Assembly (NCBI RefSeq): GCF_018446385.1
Contig: NC_055987.1
Location: forward strand, 31,812,202 to 31,876,201
DNA from: Zingiber officinale
Lineage: Eukaryota; Streptophyta; Magnoliopsida; Zingiberales; Zingiberaceae
DNA: 64,000 nt
Reading direction: 5' to 3'
Shown: positions 20,825 to 32,760 of the stretch, piece by piece
Numbering within the stretch: position 1 is the first letter of the stretch
How the letters are laid out: each line of letters opens with the position of its first letter
Translations under genes and position numbers: made by a program
Notes under the pieces: model-generated
The model's input: only the letters and a program-made list of their open reading frames with translations
What the model was told of the DNA's origin: nothing
Databases searched by the model: none

Positions 20825-22302
20825 TGTTAGGACCAAAAGTAGCTAGAGGGGGGGAATGAATAGCTCGTCGCGTTCGCTCGGTGCTCGGCGTTGCTTGTTC
20901 CTTCAAAGATGTGCAGCGGAAATACAAAGAAACAAATCACACAACGCTAACAAGGTTGGTTTACTTGGTATCCACCTCACAAGAGGTGACTAGTCCAAGG
21001 ATCCACACCTACGCACGCACCCTCCACTAATAAAACTCTCCTTTATGGTAACTACCAAGGGCGGAGAAGCCCTACAAGACTCAGTACAAGAAGAGAGGGA
21101 AAGGATACAAGAAATACAAGCTTACAAGCTTACAATGAGTACAAACCCTAACCCTAGCTTCTCTTCTTGACTTTGATCCGCCTCTTGACTTGGAAACCTT
21201 CCAAGATCCTTCAAGAACTGGCGATCTGAGCTTTGCAAGTGCTGTGGAGAAGCTGGCGAAGATCTGAGATGAAACGGTGAAGTAATGCCGCAGCCAACGC
21301 ACGCCTGCAGCTCAAATACGACGCAACGGTCGGATCCCGATCGATTCGAATATTCCCAATCGATCGGGGAGGCTTTGGATCGATCCACGGATCGATCCAG
21401 AGCGCCTCTGTGCTCTGGAAAAACGCCTGGATCGATCCACGGATCGATCCAGCGCTTATCGCGCAAAGCAGTCGCGTCCCAATCGATCCACTGATCGATT
21501 TGGACATCTGGATCGATCCACGAATCGATCCAGAGGCTCTCTGTTCGCTAGGAAAGGCCTGGATCGATCCACTGATCGATCCAGCACTTGGTTTTTGCCC
21601 AAAACCAAGTCCCAAGCCTCTCAAACCAACATCCGGTCAACCTTGACCTGTTGATACATCATGCCTAGCATCTGGTCACTCCTTTGACCTGCTAGGACTT
21701 CCCACCAAGTGTCTGGTCAATCCCTTTGACCCACTTGGACTTTACTCGTCGTGCCAAGTATCCGGTCACTCTCTTGTCCTACTTGGACTTCCACCAGATG
21801 TCTGATCATCCTTGATCCATCTGGATTTTCCCTTGCCTGGCTTCACTCACCAGGACTTTCACCTGGCTTCACTCACCAGGATTTCCTTCTGCCTAGCTTC
21901 ACTCACTAGGACTTTCACCTGGCTTCACTCACCAGGATTTCCAATCTGCCTAGCTTCACTCACTAGGACTTTCACCTGGCTTCACTCACCAGGATTTCCA
22001 ATCTGCCTAGCTTCACTCACTAGGGCTTTCCTTCTGCCTGGCTTCACTCACCAGGACTTTCACTTCTGCTGCCTAACATACCAGTTAGGACTTCCTAGTC
22101 AGGTATTCGGTCACTCTTGACCTACTTGACTCTCCTTCAATCACACTGATCAATCCCTGATCAGAATCTCCAATCTCCCCACATGAACAACTGCACCTGC
22201 ATTGTCCATGTGTCTACATGTATTGTCAAACATCGAAACTATGACCAAGACCCAAGCTTGGTCAACTCAGTCAACCTTGACCTAAAGGATATTGCACCAA
22301 CA
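20825..22302 (-). repeat. 5' LTR of the gag-only element, with three hairpin arrays
   Basis: Begins TGTTAGGACC and ends GCACCAACA on the plus strand; 1478 bp. Three arrays follow one another. GATC hairpins lie at 21335-21585; for example 21559-21584 has 11-bp arms CTGGATCGATC/GATCGATCCAG around CACT. GGTCA-loop hairpins lie at about 21625-21830, with stems CCTAGCA/TGCTAGG, CCAAGTG/CACTTGG, CCAAGTA/TACTTGG and CCAGATG/CATCTGG. Short hairpins with loop CTTCACTCA lie at about 21835-22060, with stems CCTGG/CCAGG and CCTAG/CTAGG. In element orientation the arrays fall in U3. Confidence 0.9.
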
Positions 22303-24904
22303 ACAATGACATCCTTTTACCCGTTCTCGGTTCTCCACCTAGATTGAAGCATCCAAAACGACAAGAAACTGGGTTTTATATTTTATTGATGGGTTGATCC
22401 GATTTTTTTTCATCGACTCCTTCTCAGTTCTATGAGCGTTTGAAACTGACTTTTATTTTTATGGATAGGTGGTCCGATTTTCCCCCATAAATACTAATTT
22501 TTTCCCCCTTAAAAAGAATATTATAGTTAGCTTTTTTTAGGACTTTACCTATTTTAAATAATAAATTTCTATTAGTTTTTTTAAAAAAAATCAATGAGTT
22601 TTTATTAAATGCACTATCGGCGGATTATTTTCCCATTATTTCATACAATGACATCCGTCTATTCGTTCTCAGTTCTCCACGGAAATTGAAACATCCGAAA
22701 TGACAGGAAATTGAGTTTTATGTTTTATAGATCGGTTGATCTAATTTTTTTTTCCTTCATAAATATCAGATTTTGTTTCCCTTGTAAACATAATATTATA
22801 ATTCCCATTTTATCTATTTTAAAGTATTAAAATTAATTTAATTTTGCGTTTGACTCATTCTCGATTCTCCGAGCGTCTGAAATCGACTTTTATTGTTATG
22901 GATCGGCGGTCCTATTTTTCCCCATAAATACCAACTTTTTTTTCATTTTTAAAAGAATATTATAGTTAGCTCTTTTTTAGGTCTTTACCTATTTTAAATA
23001 ATAAATTCCCATTAAATTAAAAAAATCAACGAGTTAATTAATAAATGCATTGTCGGCGGACTATTTTCCCATTATTTCACACAATTACATCCTTCTACTC
23101 GTTCTCGGTTCTCCACGGAGATTGAAGCATACAAAATGACAAGAAATTGGATTTTATGTTTTTTAGATTGGTTGATCCGATTTTTGTCTTCCATAAATAT
23201 TAGATTTTGTTTCCTTTATAAACGTAATATTATAGTTTCCATTTTACCTATTTTAAAATATTAAAATTGATTTAATTTTGCTTCTCACTCCTTCTCGGTT
23301 CTCAGTGTTGAAACCGACTTTTATTTTTATAGATCAGTGGTCCGATTTTCCCCCATAAATACCAATTTTTTCCTTTAAAAAAATATTATAGTTAGCTTTT
23401 TTTTTAAGGTGTTTACCTATTTTAAAATAATAAATTTCTATTAATTTTTTTTAAAAAAATCAACGAGTTTTTATTAAATGCACTATTGGCGGATTATTTT
23501 TCCATTATTTCACACAATGACATCGTCTTTACCTATTTAAATAATAAATTTCCATTAAATTAAAAAAAAAATCAACGAGTTTCTATTAAATGCACTATCG
23601 GCGGATTATTTTTCCATTATTTCACACAATGACATCCGTCTATTCATTCTCGGTTCAACACGGAGATTGAAGCATTCGAAATGATAAGAAATTGAGTTCT
23701 ATGTTTTATAGATCGGTTGATCCGATTTTTTTCCTTCATAAATATCATATTGTGTTTCCCTTATAAACATAATATTATAATTTCTATTTTACCTATTTTA
23801 AAATATTAAAATTAATTTAATTTTGCGTTCGACTCATTCTCGGTTCTCCGAGCGTTTGAAATCGACTTTTATTTTTATGGATCGGCGGTCCGATTTTCCC
23901 CCATTAACTTTTTTTTTCATTTTTAAAAGAATATTATAGTTAGCTTTTTTTTTTTAGGTCTTTACCTATTTTAAATAATAAATTTCCATTAAATTAAAAA
24001 AATCAACGAGTTAACTAATAAATGCATTGTCGGCGGACTATTTTCCCATTATTTCAGACAATGACATCTTTCTATTTGTTCTCAGTTCTCCACGGAGATT
24101 GAAGCATCCGAAACAACTTAAACTGGATTTTATGTTTTATAGAACTATTGATCCGATTTATTTCCTTCATAAATATCAGATTTTGTTTCCTTTATAAACA
24201 TAATATTATTATTTTCATTTTACCTAGTTTAAAATATTAAAATTAATTTAATTTTGCATCTCACTCCTCAATTTTGAGCATATGAAATCGACTTTTATTT
24301 TTATAGTCCGATTTTCCCCCATAAATATCAATTTTTTTCCTTTAAAAAGGATATTATAGTTAGCTTTTTTTAGGTGTTTACCTATTTTAAAATAATAAAT
24401 TTCTATTAATTTTTTTAAAAAATCAACGAGTTTTATTAAAATGCACTATTGGCGAATTATTTTTCCATTATTTCACACAATGACATCCTTTTACCCGTTC
24501 TCAATTTTCCACGGAGATTGAAACATCCAAAACGACAAGAACCTGAGTTTTATGTTTTATAGATAGGTTGATCCGATTTTTTTTTTCTCCATAAATATCA
24601 GATTTTGTTTCCCTTGTTTCATAGTATTATAGTTTCCGTTTTACCTATTTTAAAATATTAAAATTAATTTAATTTTACATCTTACTCCTTCTCGGTTCTT
24701 CGAGCGTCTAAAATCGACTTTTATTTTTATGGATCGGTGGTCCGATTTTCCCCCATAAATACCATTTTTTTTCCTTTAAAAAGAATATTATAGTTAGTTT
24801 TTTAGGTCTTTACCTATTTTAAATAATAAAATTCCATTAGCTTAAAGAAAATCAACGAGTTAACTAATAAATGCACTGTCGTCGGACTCTTTTATCATTA
24901 TTTC

Positions 24905-25236
24905 ATTTCCCTATGAAATCGAACCGTCCGAACCGACCGAACAATAAGATATCGGTTAATTCGGTTTTCGACCGAATTAATCGAATTAACCGAATTTTAA
25001 AACCCTATTCGATTTTACCTTTAAAAAAAAGATTTGATGTAATTAATTATATTTTAAAATAAAAATTAATTAAAATAATATTCTTATTCGGTTTAACCGA
25101 ATTACAAAATTCAAAATCGAAACCGAACCGAATTAATCGAAAACTGAACTGAATTTTCAAAAAAAAAACGAAAACTGAATTAACTGAATCGAATTTCTAA
25201 ATTCGGTTGGTTCGATTCGATTAATTGCTTACCCTA
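24905..25236. repeat. CGGTT/AACCG-rich insert in the satellite
   Basis: A stretch made largely of CGGTT, AACCGAATT and TCGAATTAACCG words replaces part of one monomer (from about CACACAATG to ACTGG). It is rich in short inverted repeats. I see no coding and no clear target duplication. Possibly a degenerate MITE or simple-sequence expansion. Confidence 0.5.
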
Positions 25237-25795
25237 GTTTTATGTTTTATAGATGATTGGTCCGATTTTTTTTCCTACATAAATATCATATTTGTTTCTC
25301 TTATAAACATAATATTATAGTTTCCATTTTACCTATTTTATAATATTAAAATTAATTTAATTTTGCATCGATCGGTGGTCCTATTTTCTCCCATAAATAC
25401 CATTTTTTTCTTTTAAAAAGAATATTATAGTTAGCTTTTTTTTTTTAGGTCTTTACCTATTTTAACATAATAAATTTCCATTAAATTAAAAAAAATCAAC
25501 GAATTTTTATGAAATGCACTATCGGCGGATTATTTTTTCACTATTTCACACAATGACATCCTTCTACCTTTCATGGTTCTCCATGGAGATTGAAGCATCC
25601 GAAACGATAAAAAACTAGGTTTTATGTTTTATAGATAAGTTGATCCGATTTTTTTACCTCCATAAATATTAAATTTTGTTTCCCTTATAAACATAATATT
25701 ATAATTTCTATTTTACCTATTTTAAAATATTAAAATTAATTTAATTTTGCATCTCACTCTTTGGTTCTCCGCAACCGAAAGCTTTTATTTTTATG

Positions 25796-26021
25796 CTGCA
25801 AAAGGTTGGAACCGCCAACCTAGCGGCCCCCTCAACCCGGCCCCACAAGTATGAGAGGGAGTAAATCACGGTGAATACGGGTCCAGCTATGACATGGCGG
25901 TCTTAGGTGTTTAGCACGGACAGATATTGATGTTATCGCAATTGCTGCCGCAGACCCTCGACCTCTCGACTCATGCTGCAAGAATCCATGTCATAACCAG
26001 TTGATCCCGCCCGTGGGGGCT
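25796..26021 (-). mobile_element. SINE (tRNA-like head) with 19-bp target duplication
   Basis: A 226-bp insert is flanked by identical 19-mers GAAAGCTTTTATTTTTATG at 25777-25795 and 26022-26040. On the minus strand it begins AGCCCCCACGGGCGGGATCA, followed by an A-box-like CTGGTTATGACATGG and a B-box-like GAGGTCGAGGGTCTG, the spacing expected of an RNA polymerase III promoter. The 3' end lacks a long poly(A). Long perfect duplications indicate LINE-type target-primed insertion, and their identity suggests a fairly young event. The SINE family is not recognised. Confidence 0.75.
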
Positions 26022-26220
26022 GAAAGCTTTTATTTTTATGGATCGGTGGTAGGTGGTATGATTTTCTCTATAAATATCAATTGTTTTCCTTTAAAAAGAA
26101 TATTATAGTTAACTTTTTTTTTAAGTCTTTACCTTTTTAAAATAATAAATTTTCATTAAATTAAAAAAAATCAACGAGTTAACTAATTAATGCAGTGTCG
26201 GAATATTTTTCCATTATTTC

Positions 26221-27171
26221 ACATGATGATAAAGTAATTTAATATTATATTTTATGTGAGATAATTTTTCATTGAAGACAAGTAATAAAGTTTTATAACG
26301 GATACGGACATCACATTAGATGTATTAATGGATTATTATAATAGTTCATAGCGTTAAAATTAATATGAAAGGGTGTTATAACATTTCTTCTTAGCACGGG
26401 TGGCTTGGGCTAACACACCTAATGTGCGTGTATTAAAAAATGAATATATTAATATAATAAATATCTGACATGTAAACTTAACGTTTTTTTTTTATCAGAT
26501 GATGAATGTTATAACTTAGAGCTAATATGGATATTTAAGGAAATAAATTTGAACATAAGATAAACATTAAAAAATCAATGATTTTTTTTTAAAAAAATTA
26601 TTAAATATTAAGCGAGAGATTATTATCCCATAAATTTAGCACAAAACTTTTTGATGTTTTCTCAAATCTATTAGATCCTTTTATTTATTTATTTATTTTT
26701 TCTTTTCCATCTATATCCGATTGTAAACGTAGGGGAGGGCAGTTATTCTTTTTAAGTCTTTGACCAGAAGGTCTTCCTACATCGGATGTGAGACAATTCT
26801 GGTTCGGGGCAGCAGCAACAAAGTTAAACCACGGATAATAGTGTTGGGCTGTTGTACGAATTCTAACCGTCAACAAAAGCTTTCTTCATCTAGCTTGATC
26901 ACTGATGCAGATGCAGAGGTCTTTTTTCAGTACCTATGTGTGATACGGAGGTCTCTTTATAACATCTGTGTGCCCATTGGGTTAATATCTATCGGTCAAA
27001 GTTGTCAGATTTAGTTCAAACAAGGTCTCAGTTGCTCTATGTAGATTAAGTCCGACCAAGGAATAGGTGTCAGATAATATCTCGTCTCAAATGCTAGCCA
27101 AGGCTCATCTTAATCTCATATGTCATTTCGGTCTCAAATGCTATCTCGGTGTCAGATGCTACGATAATTCT
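26221..27171. other. Unassigned AT-rich spacer
   Basis: Satellite similarity ends near 26220 and the next LTR starts at 27172. The stretch is mostly AT-rich. Near 27060-27160 the words TCTCAAATGCTA and TCAGATGCTA recur. I found no supported gene. Confidence 0.5.
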
Positions 27172-28846
27172 TGTTGGATCACTTCAGGAGCTAGAAGTGG
27201 GGGAAGAGATGAATAGTTCATCTTGCTCGTTAGCTCGCTTTGTCGATATTGAATTTGCAATAGAAAAACTCAAAGCAAACTCTCATATTAATAAGTAAGA
27301 TTTACTTGGTATTCACCTCAAAATGAGGTAATTAATCCAATGATCCATGCTGAGCACACTCTCCATTATGAAAACAACTTCTTCTCGGAACAACCGGAGG
27401 TGGAGAAACCTCTACAACTCAAATTCAAGAAAATACAACTCGAAACAAGTAAACAAATGTAAATACAAATCGAAAACGACTTCACACTTTGAACCTTGAA
27501 TCCTTGAGCTTCTCTTGCTTTGAATGCCTCTTGAAGATAGGAAATGCAGCAGCACTTTTCTTCCCAAGAGCTCCAAGAACTGGCGTGAAGAGATGTGGAG
27601 AAGAGATGTAGCGTTTAAACTCACCGTCGCCTTTATATCTGCGCTTTTAGGGCTCTCAATCGATTGGAACTGCTCCCAATCGATAGTCACGTCAGATCCC
27701 AGCGATCCCAACTGTCCAAAGCCTGCATCCCGAGCAATGGTCATATCACAATCGATTAATTGATTGATTGGGGAGGCTTGAATCGATCGACCGATCGATT
27801 CAGAGTGTCTCTGTACTCTTGCTAGAAAAAGTTTGAATTGATTGACCGATCGATTCAGCTTTCTCGCTTCCGCGCGATAATTCCAGCTCCAATCAATTGG
27901 CTGATCAATTGGGCCAGCCTCGACTCACAGCACGCATCCAATCGATCAACTGATTGATTGGACTCCGGTTCAATCAATCGGTTGATCGATTGACCTCCCT
28001 TTAACTTGCCTAACTCAAGTCCAAGGTTCCTAAACCCAACATCCGGTCAACCATGATCTATTGGGACTCCTCATACCTAGCATCCGGTCAACCTTGACTT
28101 GCTGGGACTTCTTCACCAAGTGCCCGGTCAAACCTTTGACCCACTTGGATTTTTCACCTTGTGCCAAGTATCCAATCAATCCTTTTACCTTCTTGGACTT
28201 CCCAACACCAGGTGTCCGATCAACCTTGATCCACCTAGATTTCCACGTGACTGGCTTCACTCACGAGGTCTTTCCATCTTCCTAGCTTTACTCACTAGGA
28301 CTGTCACCTAGCTTCACTCATCAGGATTTTCCTCTGCTCGGCTTCACTCATCGGGGTTTTCACCTAGCTTCACTCACCAGGATTTTCCCAGCTACCTGAC
28401 TTCACTCACCAAGACTTTCACCTAGCTCCACTCACTAGGATTTTCAACTGCTCAACTACACTCATTGGGACTTTCACCTAGCTTCACTCATTAGGGGTTT
28501 CAACTACCCGGCTTCACTCACTATGACTTCTAATTGCCTGACTTTACTCACCAGGACTTTCACACCAAGTGTCCGTTCAACACTGACCCACTTGGATCTT
28601 TCATTTTTGTCAACCATCTTGTTGGACTTACCCTTGTCTAACCTTTAGTTAGGACTTTCCTGATTAAGTATCCAGTCAACGTTGACCTACTTGACTCTTC
28701 TCTCTGAATGGATGATTGCTCCTGCGATCTCTAATCATGTCAAATCATCTCCATGTATTGCCAAACATCGAAACCCAAACATCACGACTCAGGCTTGAGT
28801 CAACTCAAGTTTGGTCAACCTTGACCAGAGGAATATTGTACCAACA
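27172..28846 (-). repeat. LTR of the gag-only family, second copy
   Basis: Starts TGTTGGATCA and ends GTACCAACA. It follows the order of 20825-22302: GATC-type hairpins (about 27655-27995, for example arms TGAATCGATCG/CGATCGATTCA), GGTCA-loop hairpins (about 28036-28250), TTCACTCA-loop units (about 28250-28560), then CCAAGTG/CACTTGG again. It is older than the copy at 15148-22302, judging by wider divergence. No left-side target duplication could be paired. Confidence 0.85.
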
Positions 28847-31102
28847 ATGTCCCCTTTTGATGTTTGACAATACATTTAAGTTAAGCTAATCCTATAGCCT
28901 AAACTTCTTCTTCATACCAAAGCATGAATGATAGTTTCCTTTATTCTCTCCCTTTCCTAGAGGGCAAACTCCCCCTTTGGGTAATGAAGGCATAACTTAA
29001 ACCCTATATTCTCCCCCTTTGACACACATCAAAAACTTTTCCCTTGAAGAGTTACTCGTTCGTTGTTCATAACATCACGTGTTGTTCACAACACTATAAT
29101 GAATGTCTCATACCTTTCATTGTATCCAATGCTCATCCTTGAGCATTAAACCACTTCACAATACTCATCCAAGAGCATTTACACAAACGAAGGTTTTACC
29201 ATCTTCCATGGTTTTGAACATGGTTTCATGTCTTTAAGGAGTAGTTCCCCCTCAAAACATAATTCAAACTTTTGTCATTGCACCAACAATGACTTGGAAT
29301 TCCTAAGACTTTCGAAAACCTAAAATTTAAAGTTTTGAGGTTCAAGAATCAATATTGAATGCAAGTCTCATCCTAAACTCCAATTTAGTCTTCCTATAAC
29401 CAATCCTTTCTTGTTTCAACAAGGCAATCACCCTTATATGTATATAAATATATTCCAAAATGTTAGGAATGGTTAGTGAGACTAAAAATGACTTGAAGTG
29501 CTGAAATTAGACTTATGCAGCTAAAATCAGCCTTTTTAATCGATTGAAGTTGGAACTCAATCAATTGACACCATTCAATCGATCCACTGCGAGCTTCTAT
29601 TCGCGAAGAATGCTCTTGAATCGATCGACTGATCGATCCAGGCAGGGTTGAATCGATCAACTGATCGATTCAGTGAGCTTTTGCTCGTAAAAAATACAGT
29701 TCAATCGATCGGTTGATCGATCGAGCGTTTCCAATCAATCGGCTGATCGATTGTATTTCTGATTTCCTGAAATCCAATTTCAACCGAAATTTAGAAACTC
29801 CTAAATAATTATACAAAATTCTAAAAATCATAAAAATTCTTGTAGACATTATTTAAGACATATACTATCATGGAAAAATAATTTTCTAAGAAAATACTTC
29901 CTATTTTCAAAGATTGACACAAACTTGAAATCTCTTGAAAACTTCAATGTTTTCTTCTAGTTTGTGTCTAACTTTACAATGATGATTACTATCAAAAGAT
30001 AGTCTTCACTAAGGTTTTCCAAAGTATATTTAAAATGATTTTTAAAACTAATTTCTAATCATGTTCTTTGGGCTCAATGCATATGATTTGTACATTAGCT
30101 TTCCCAATGATTGGATAACACATAACTATGTATTTTGATGAATTCAAAAACTCAAGAAGATGCACTAAATCAACACCTTGAGTTTTGTTCACCATCCTAA
30201 CATCTCACTTGTATCTAATGTGCATTAAAACACATACAAGTCAACTTATAGTCTTGTGAAATGTAGAATTTGGTTTTACCCTAAATTAGGGATCATGCTT
30301 ATCTATCTAGACATTTCTATTTTGAACATCCACCAAGGATGTCATTTGTTGATAAAATTTTTTATCATCCTTGTTGATAAATGCTATTGTCCTTAATTTG
30401 CAAGAAATTTAAATTAATGTATGATGTTTTATGGCATACATCAAAATAAGTAATTTTCAAAAGAAAACTTATTATAACTACATAATGCATGTATAACATG
30501 ACATGATATTTTTGTTTTTTTTTCATAATAAACATGAATGTAAATTATGATGTCATGGCATATGATGCGCAATCAATCATGACAATTTAGTAAAAAAAAT
30601 ATACTTAGATTATCTATCTAAGTGCCCCTAAATAAATGCTAAACTTAAAATTGATCCTAGATTGCCCTCATCTTTCTAAGAGAATGTCCAACCCCAACTT
30701 GATATTTCCTTTGCTCTTTCCTAATTATGTCAATCAAAATTAATTCCAAAACCTTAAAGTGTGGCACATTTACATTTTCAAAGAATAACCAATTTATCTT
30801 TTCCATTTTTAAAGGTTGACAAAAACCTTGAAAATACCTCCAAGTGTCAACTTCACCAAAGTTGGGTTAACCACCCTACCTATTTAGAGTTGACACTCTC
30901 TAAACTCATCTAGGGTGTAGAGAATATGCTCCTAGGAACCTAAAATCTATTGGCACTCTTTGGATGTTCTAGGTATTCACTAGGGATGACTTCCCTAGAT
31001 ATCTTCCTAACGACCTTTCTAAGCTTCTTAAAAGCCTTGGTCACTTCCTCTAGATCGACTCTAGGGATAGCTTCCCTTGTAATCTTCTTAGTGACTTTGC
31101 TA
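28847..31102 (-). mobile_element. Partial internal region of the gag-only family
   Basis: Begins with the polypurine tract side (AACAATGTCCCCTTTTGATG) and follows 16567 to about 19100 of the complete element, reaching only the 3' end of gag, where the next LTR abuts. No PBS and no N-terminal gag. It contains GATC-type hairpins at about 29540-29750. A broken fossil. Confidence 0.8.
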
Positions 31103-32760
31103 TATTAGGGTCGAAATATGCTAAGGGGGGGTGAATAGCTCGTCGCATTTGTTGATGTGCTTCTTCGTTGATGTGCAGCGGAATAAACAACAAGAAACAC
31201 ACTCACAACGCTAACACTAAGGATTTACTTGGTATCCATCTGAAGAAGAGATGACTAATGCAATGATCCGACCCTCACACACTCATCCACTATGAAAACA
31301 CTGATTTTCGATAACTACCGAAGGTGGAGAAACTTTGTACAAACTCACCCACAAAGATACACAAGAAGAATAAAATACAAGCTAATACAATATTAAATCT
31401 TATAAGATTTACACAGCAGAAACCTTAGCTTGCCTTTCTTATTGCTTGAATACACCTCTTGACTTGCTTAGAAGTGCAACAACACTCCTCTCTAAGCATT
31501 CAAGATCTGGTGTGTGTTGGTGAGCTCTGTGGAGAAAGTGGCGTGGAGGAATTGAGAGCGCAAGAGAAGAACTACTGAGAAAATCGCTCGCCAAAAACTT
31601 TAACCTACGCCAACGGTCATATCCCAATAGATTGCCCTATCGATTGGGGAGGCTGAATCAATTGACTGATCGATTCTGCCTTCTTCTATGCTCTCGCGTC
31701 TATGTGAGAATACTGACCTCAATCGATTGACCAATCGATTGAGGAGCCTAATTGATCGGCTGATCGATTGGAAAACATTCTGTGCTCGCGACATTTCTTC
31801 CCAATCGATCGCTCGATCGATTAGGCCAACCTTCTTCGCAGCACACATCCAATCGATCGATTGACCCACCTTTGACTTGCCTAAACTCAAGTCTAAGGTC
31901 CCCAATTCCAACATCCAGTCAACCGTGACTTGTTGGAACCTCATGCCTAGCATCCGGTCAACCTTGACTTACTAGCACTTCTTCACCAAGTGTCCGGTCA
32001 ATTCCTTTGACCCACTTGGACTTTTCTCCTCGTGCCAAGTGTCCGGTTAACTTTGACCCATTTGGACTCACTGTCTCGTGCCAAGTGTCTGATCTTCCAT
32101 AATCCACTTGGACTTCCACCAGATGTCCGTTCACCCTTGACCCATCTGGATTTCCACGTGCTTGGCTTCACTCACCAGGACTTTCCATCTGCTTAGCTTC
32201 ACTCACCAGGACTTTCCCATGGCTCGACTTCACTCACCGGGACTTTCGCTTGTCTGGCTTCACTTACCGGGACTTTCACCTTCTTGGCTTCACTCACCAA
32301 GATTTTCGCCTAGCTTCACTCACTAGGATTTTCTAACTTCCTAGCTTCACTTACTAGGTTTTTTACCTGACTTCACTCACCAAGACTTTCAACTGCCTAA
32401 ACTCCAATTAGGACTTTCTCAATCAAGTATCTGGTCAACCCTTTGACCTACTTGACTCTTCTTCACATCTAGGTCTTTCACCTGACTTCACTCACTAGGA
32501 CTTTCAATTGTCTAAACTCCAGTTAGGGCTTTCTCAGTCAAGTATCCGGTCAATCCTTTGACCTACTTGACTCTTCTTCACATCTAACTGGTTAACCTTG
32601 ACCAGAGGAGAATTGTACCAATAATCTTTCCAAACGGACAATTGCACCTTCAATCTCCATGTATTGTCAAACATCGAAACTCAAACATTAAGACTCAAGC
32701 TTGAGCCAACTCAAGCTCGGTCAACCAAGTCAACCTTGACCTAGGGATGTTGCACCAACA
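31103..32760 (-). repeat. LTR of the gag-only family, third copy
   Basis: Starts TATTAGGGTCG and ends GCACCAACA, with the same three-array layout: GATC hairpins about 31620-31870, GGTCA-loop hairpins about 31905-32150, TTCACTCA-loop units about 32155-32400. Additional stem pairs seen here are TCAAGTA/TACTTGA and CTTGG/CCAAG. Confidence 0.85.

Larger units (their letters stand above)
15148..22302 (-). mobile_element. Gag-only copia-type LTR element with both LTRs and target duplication
   Basis: 3' LTR 15148-16566, internal region 16567-20824, 5' LTR 20825-22302, flanked by ACAAT at 15143-15147 and 22303-22307, which exactly restores the satellite. The internal region has a PBS at 20811-20822, one gag ORF, about 2.3 kb without coding, and a polypurine tract beside the 3' LTR (AAAAAGAGGGAGATTG on the element strand). 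No protease, integrase, RT or RNase H was recognised. This matches the TR-GAG/non-autonomous class. The element is structurally whole apart from lacking pol. The two LTRs differ at many sites and in length (1419 against 1478 bp), so it is not a recent insertion. Confidence 0.9.
22303..26220. repeat. AT-rich satellite, right block (about eight monomers)
   Basis: Continues the array of 12561-15147 in the same orientation, resuming at ACAATGACATCC after the LTR element. Monomer landmarks (ATTAAATGCACTATCGGCGG, CCATTATTTCACACAATGAC) repeat about every 430 bp, with one short unit near 23450-23590. Interrupted at 24905-25236 and by a SINE at 25796-26021. It fades out near 26220. Confidence 0.9.

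Noticed and set aside
25900-26020. Possible tRNA gene from the A-box/B-box pair
   Set aside because: No cloverleaf with paired acceptor arm can be drawn, and the flanking 19-bp duplications show a SINE.
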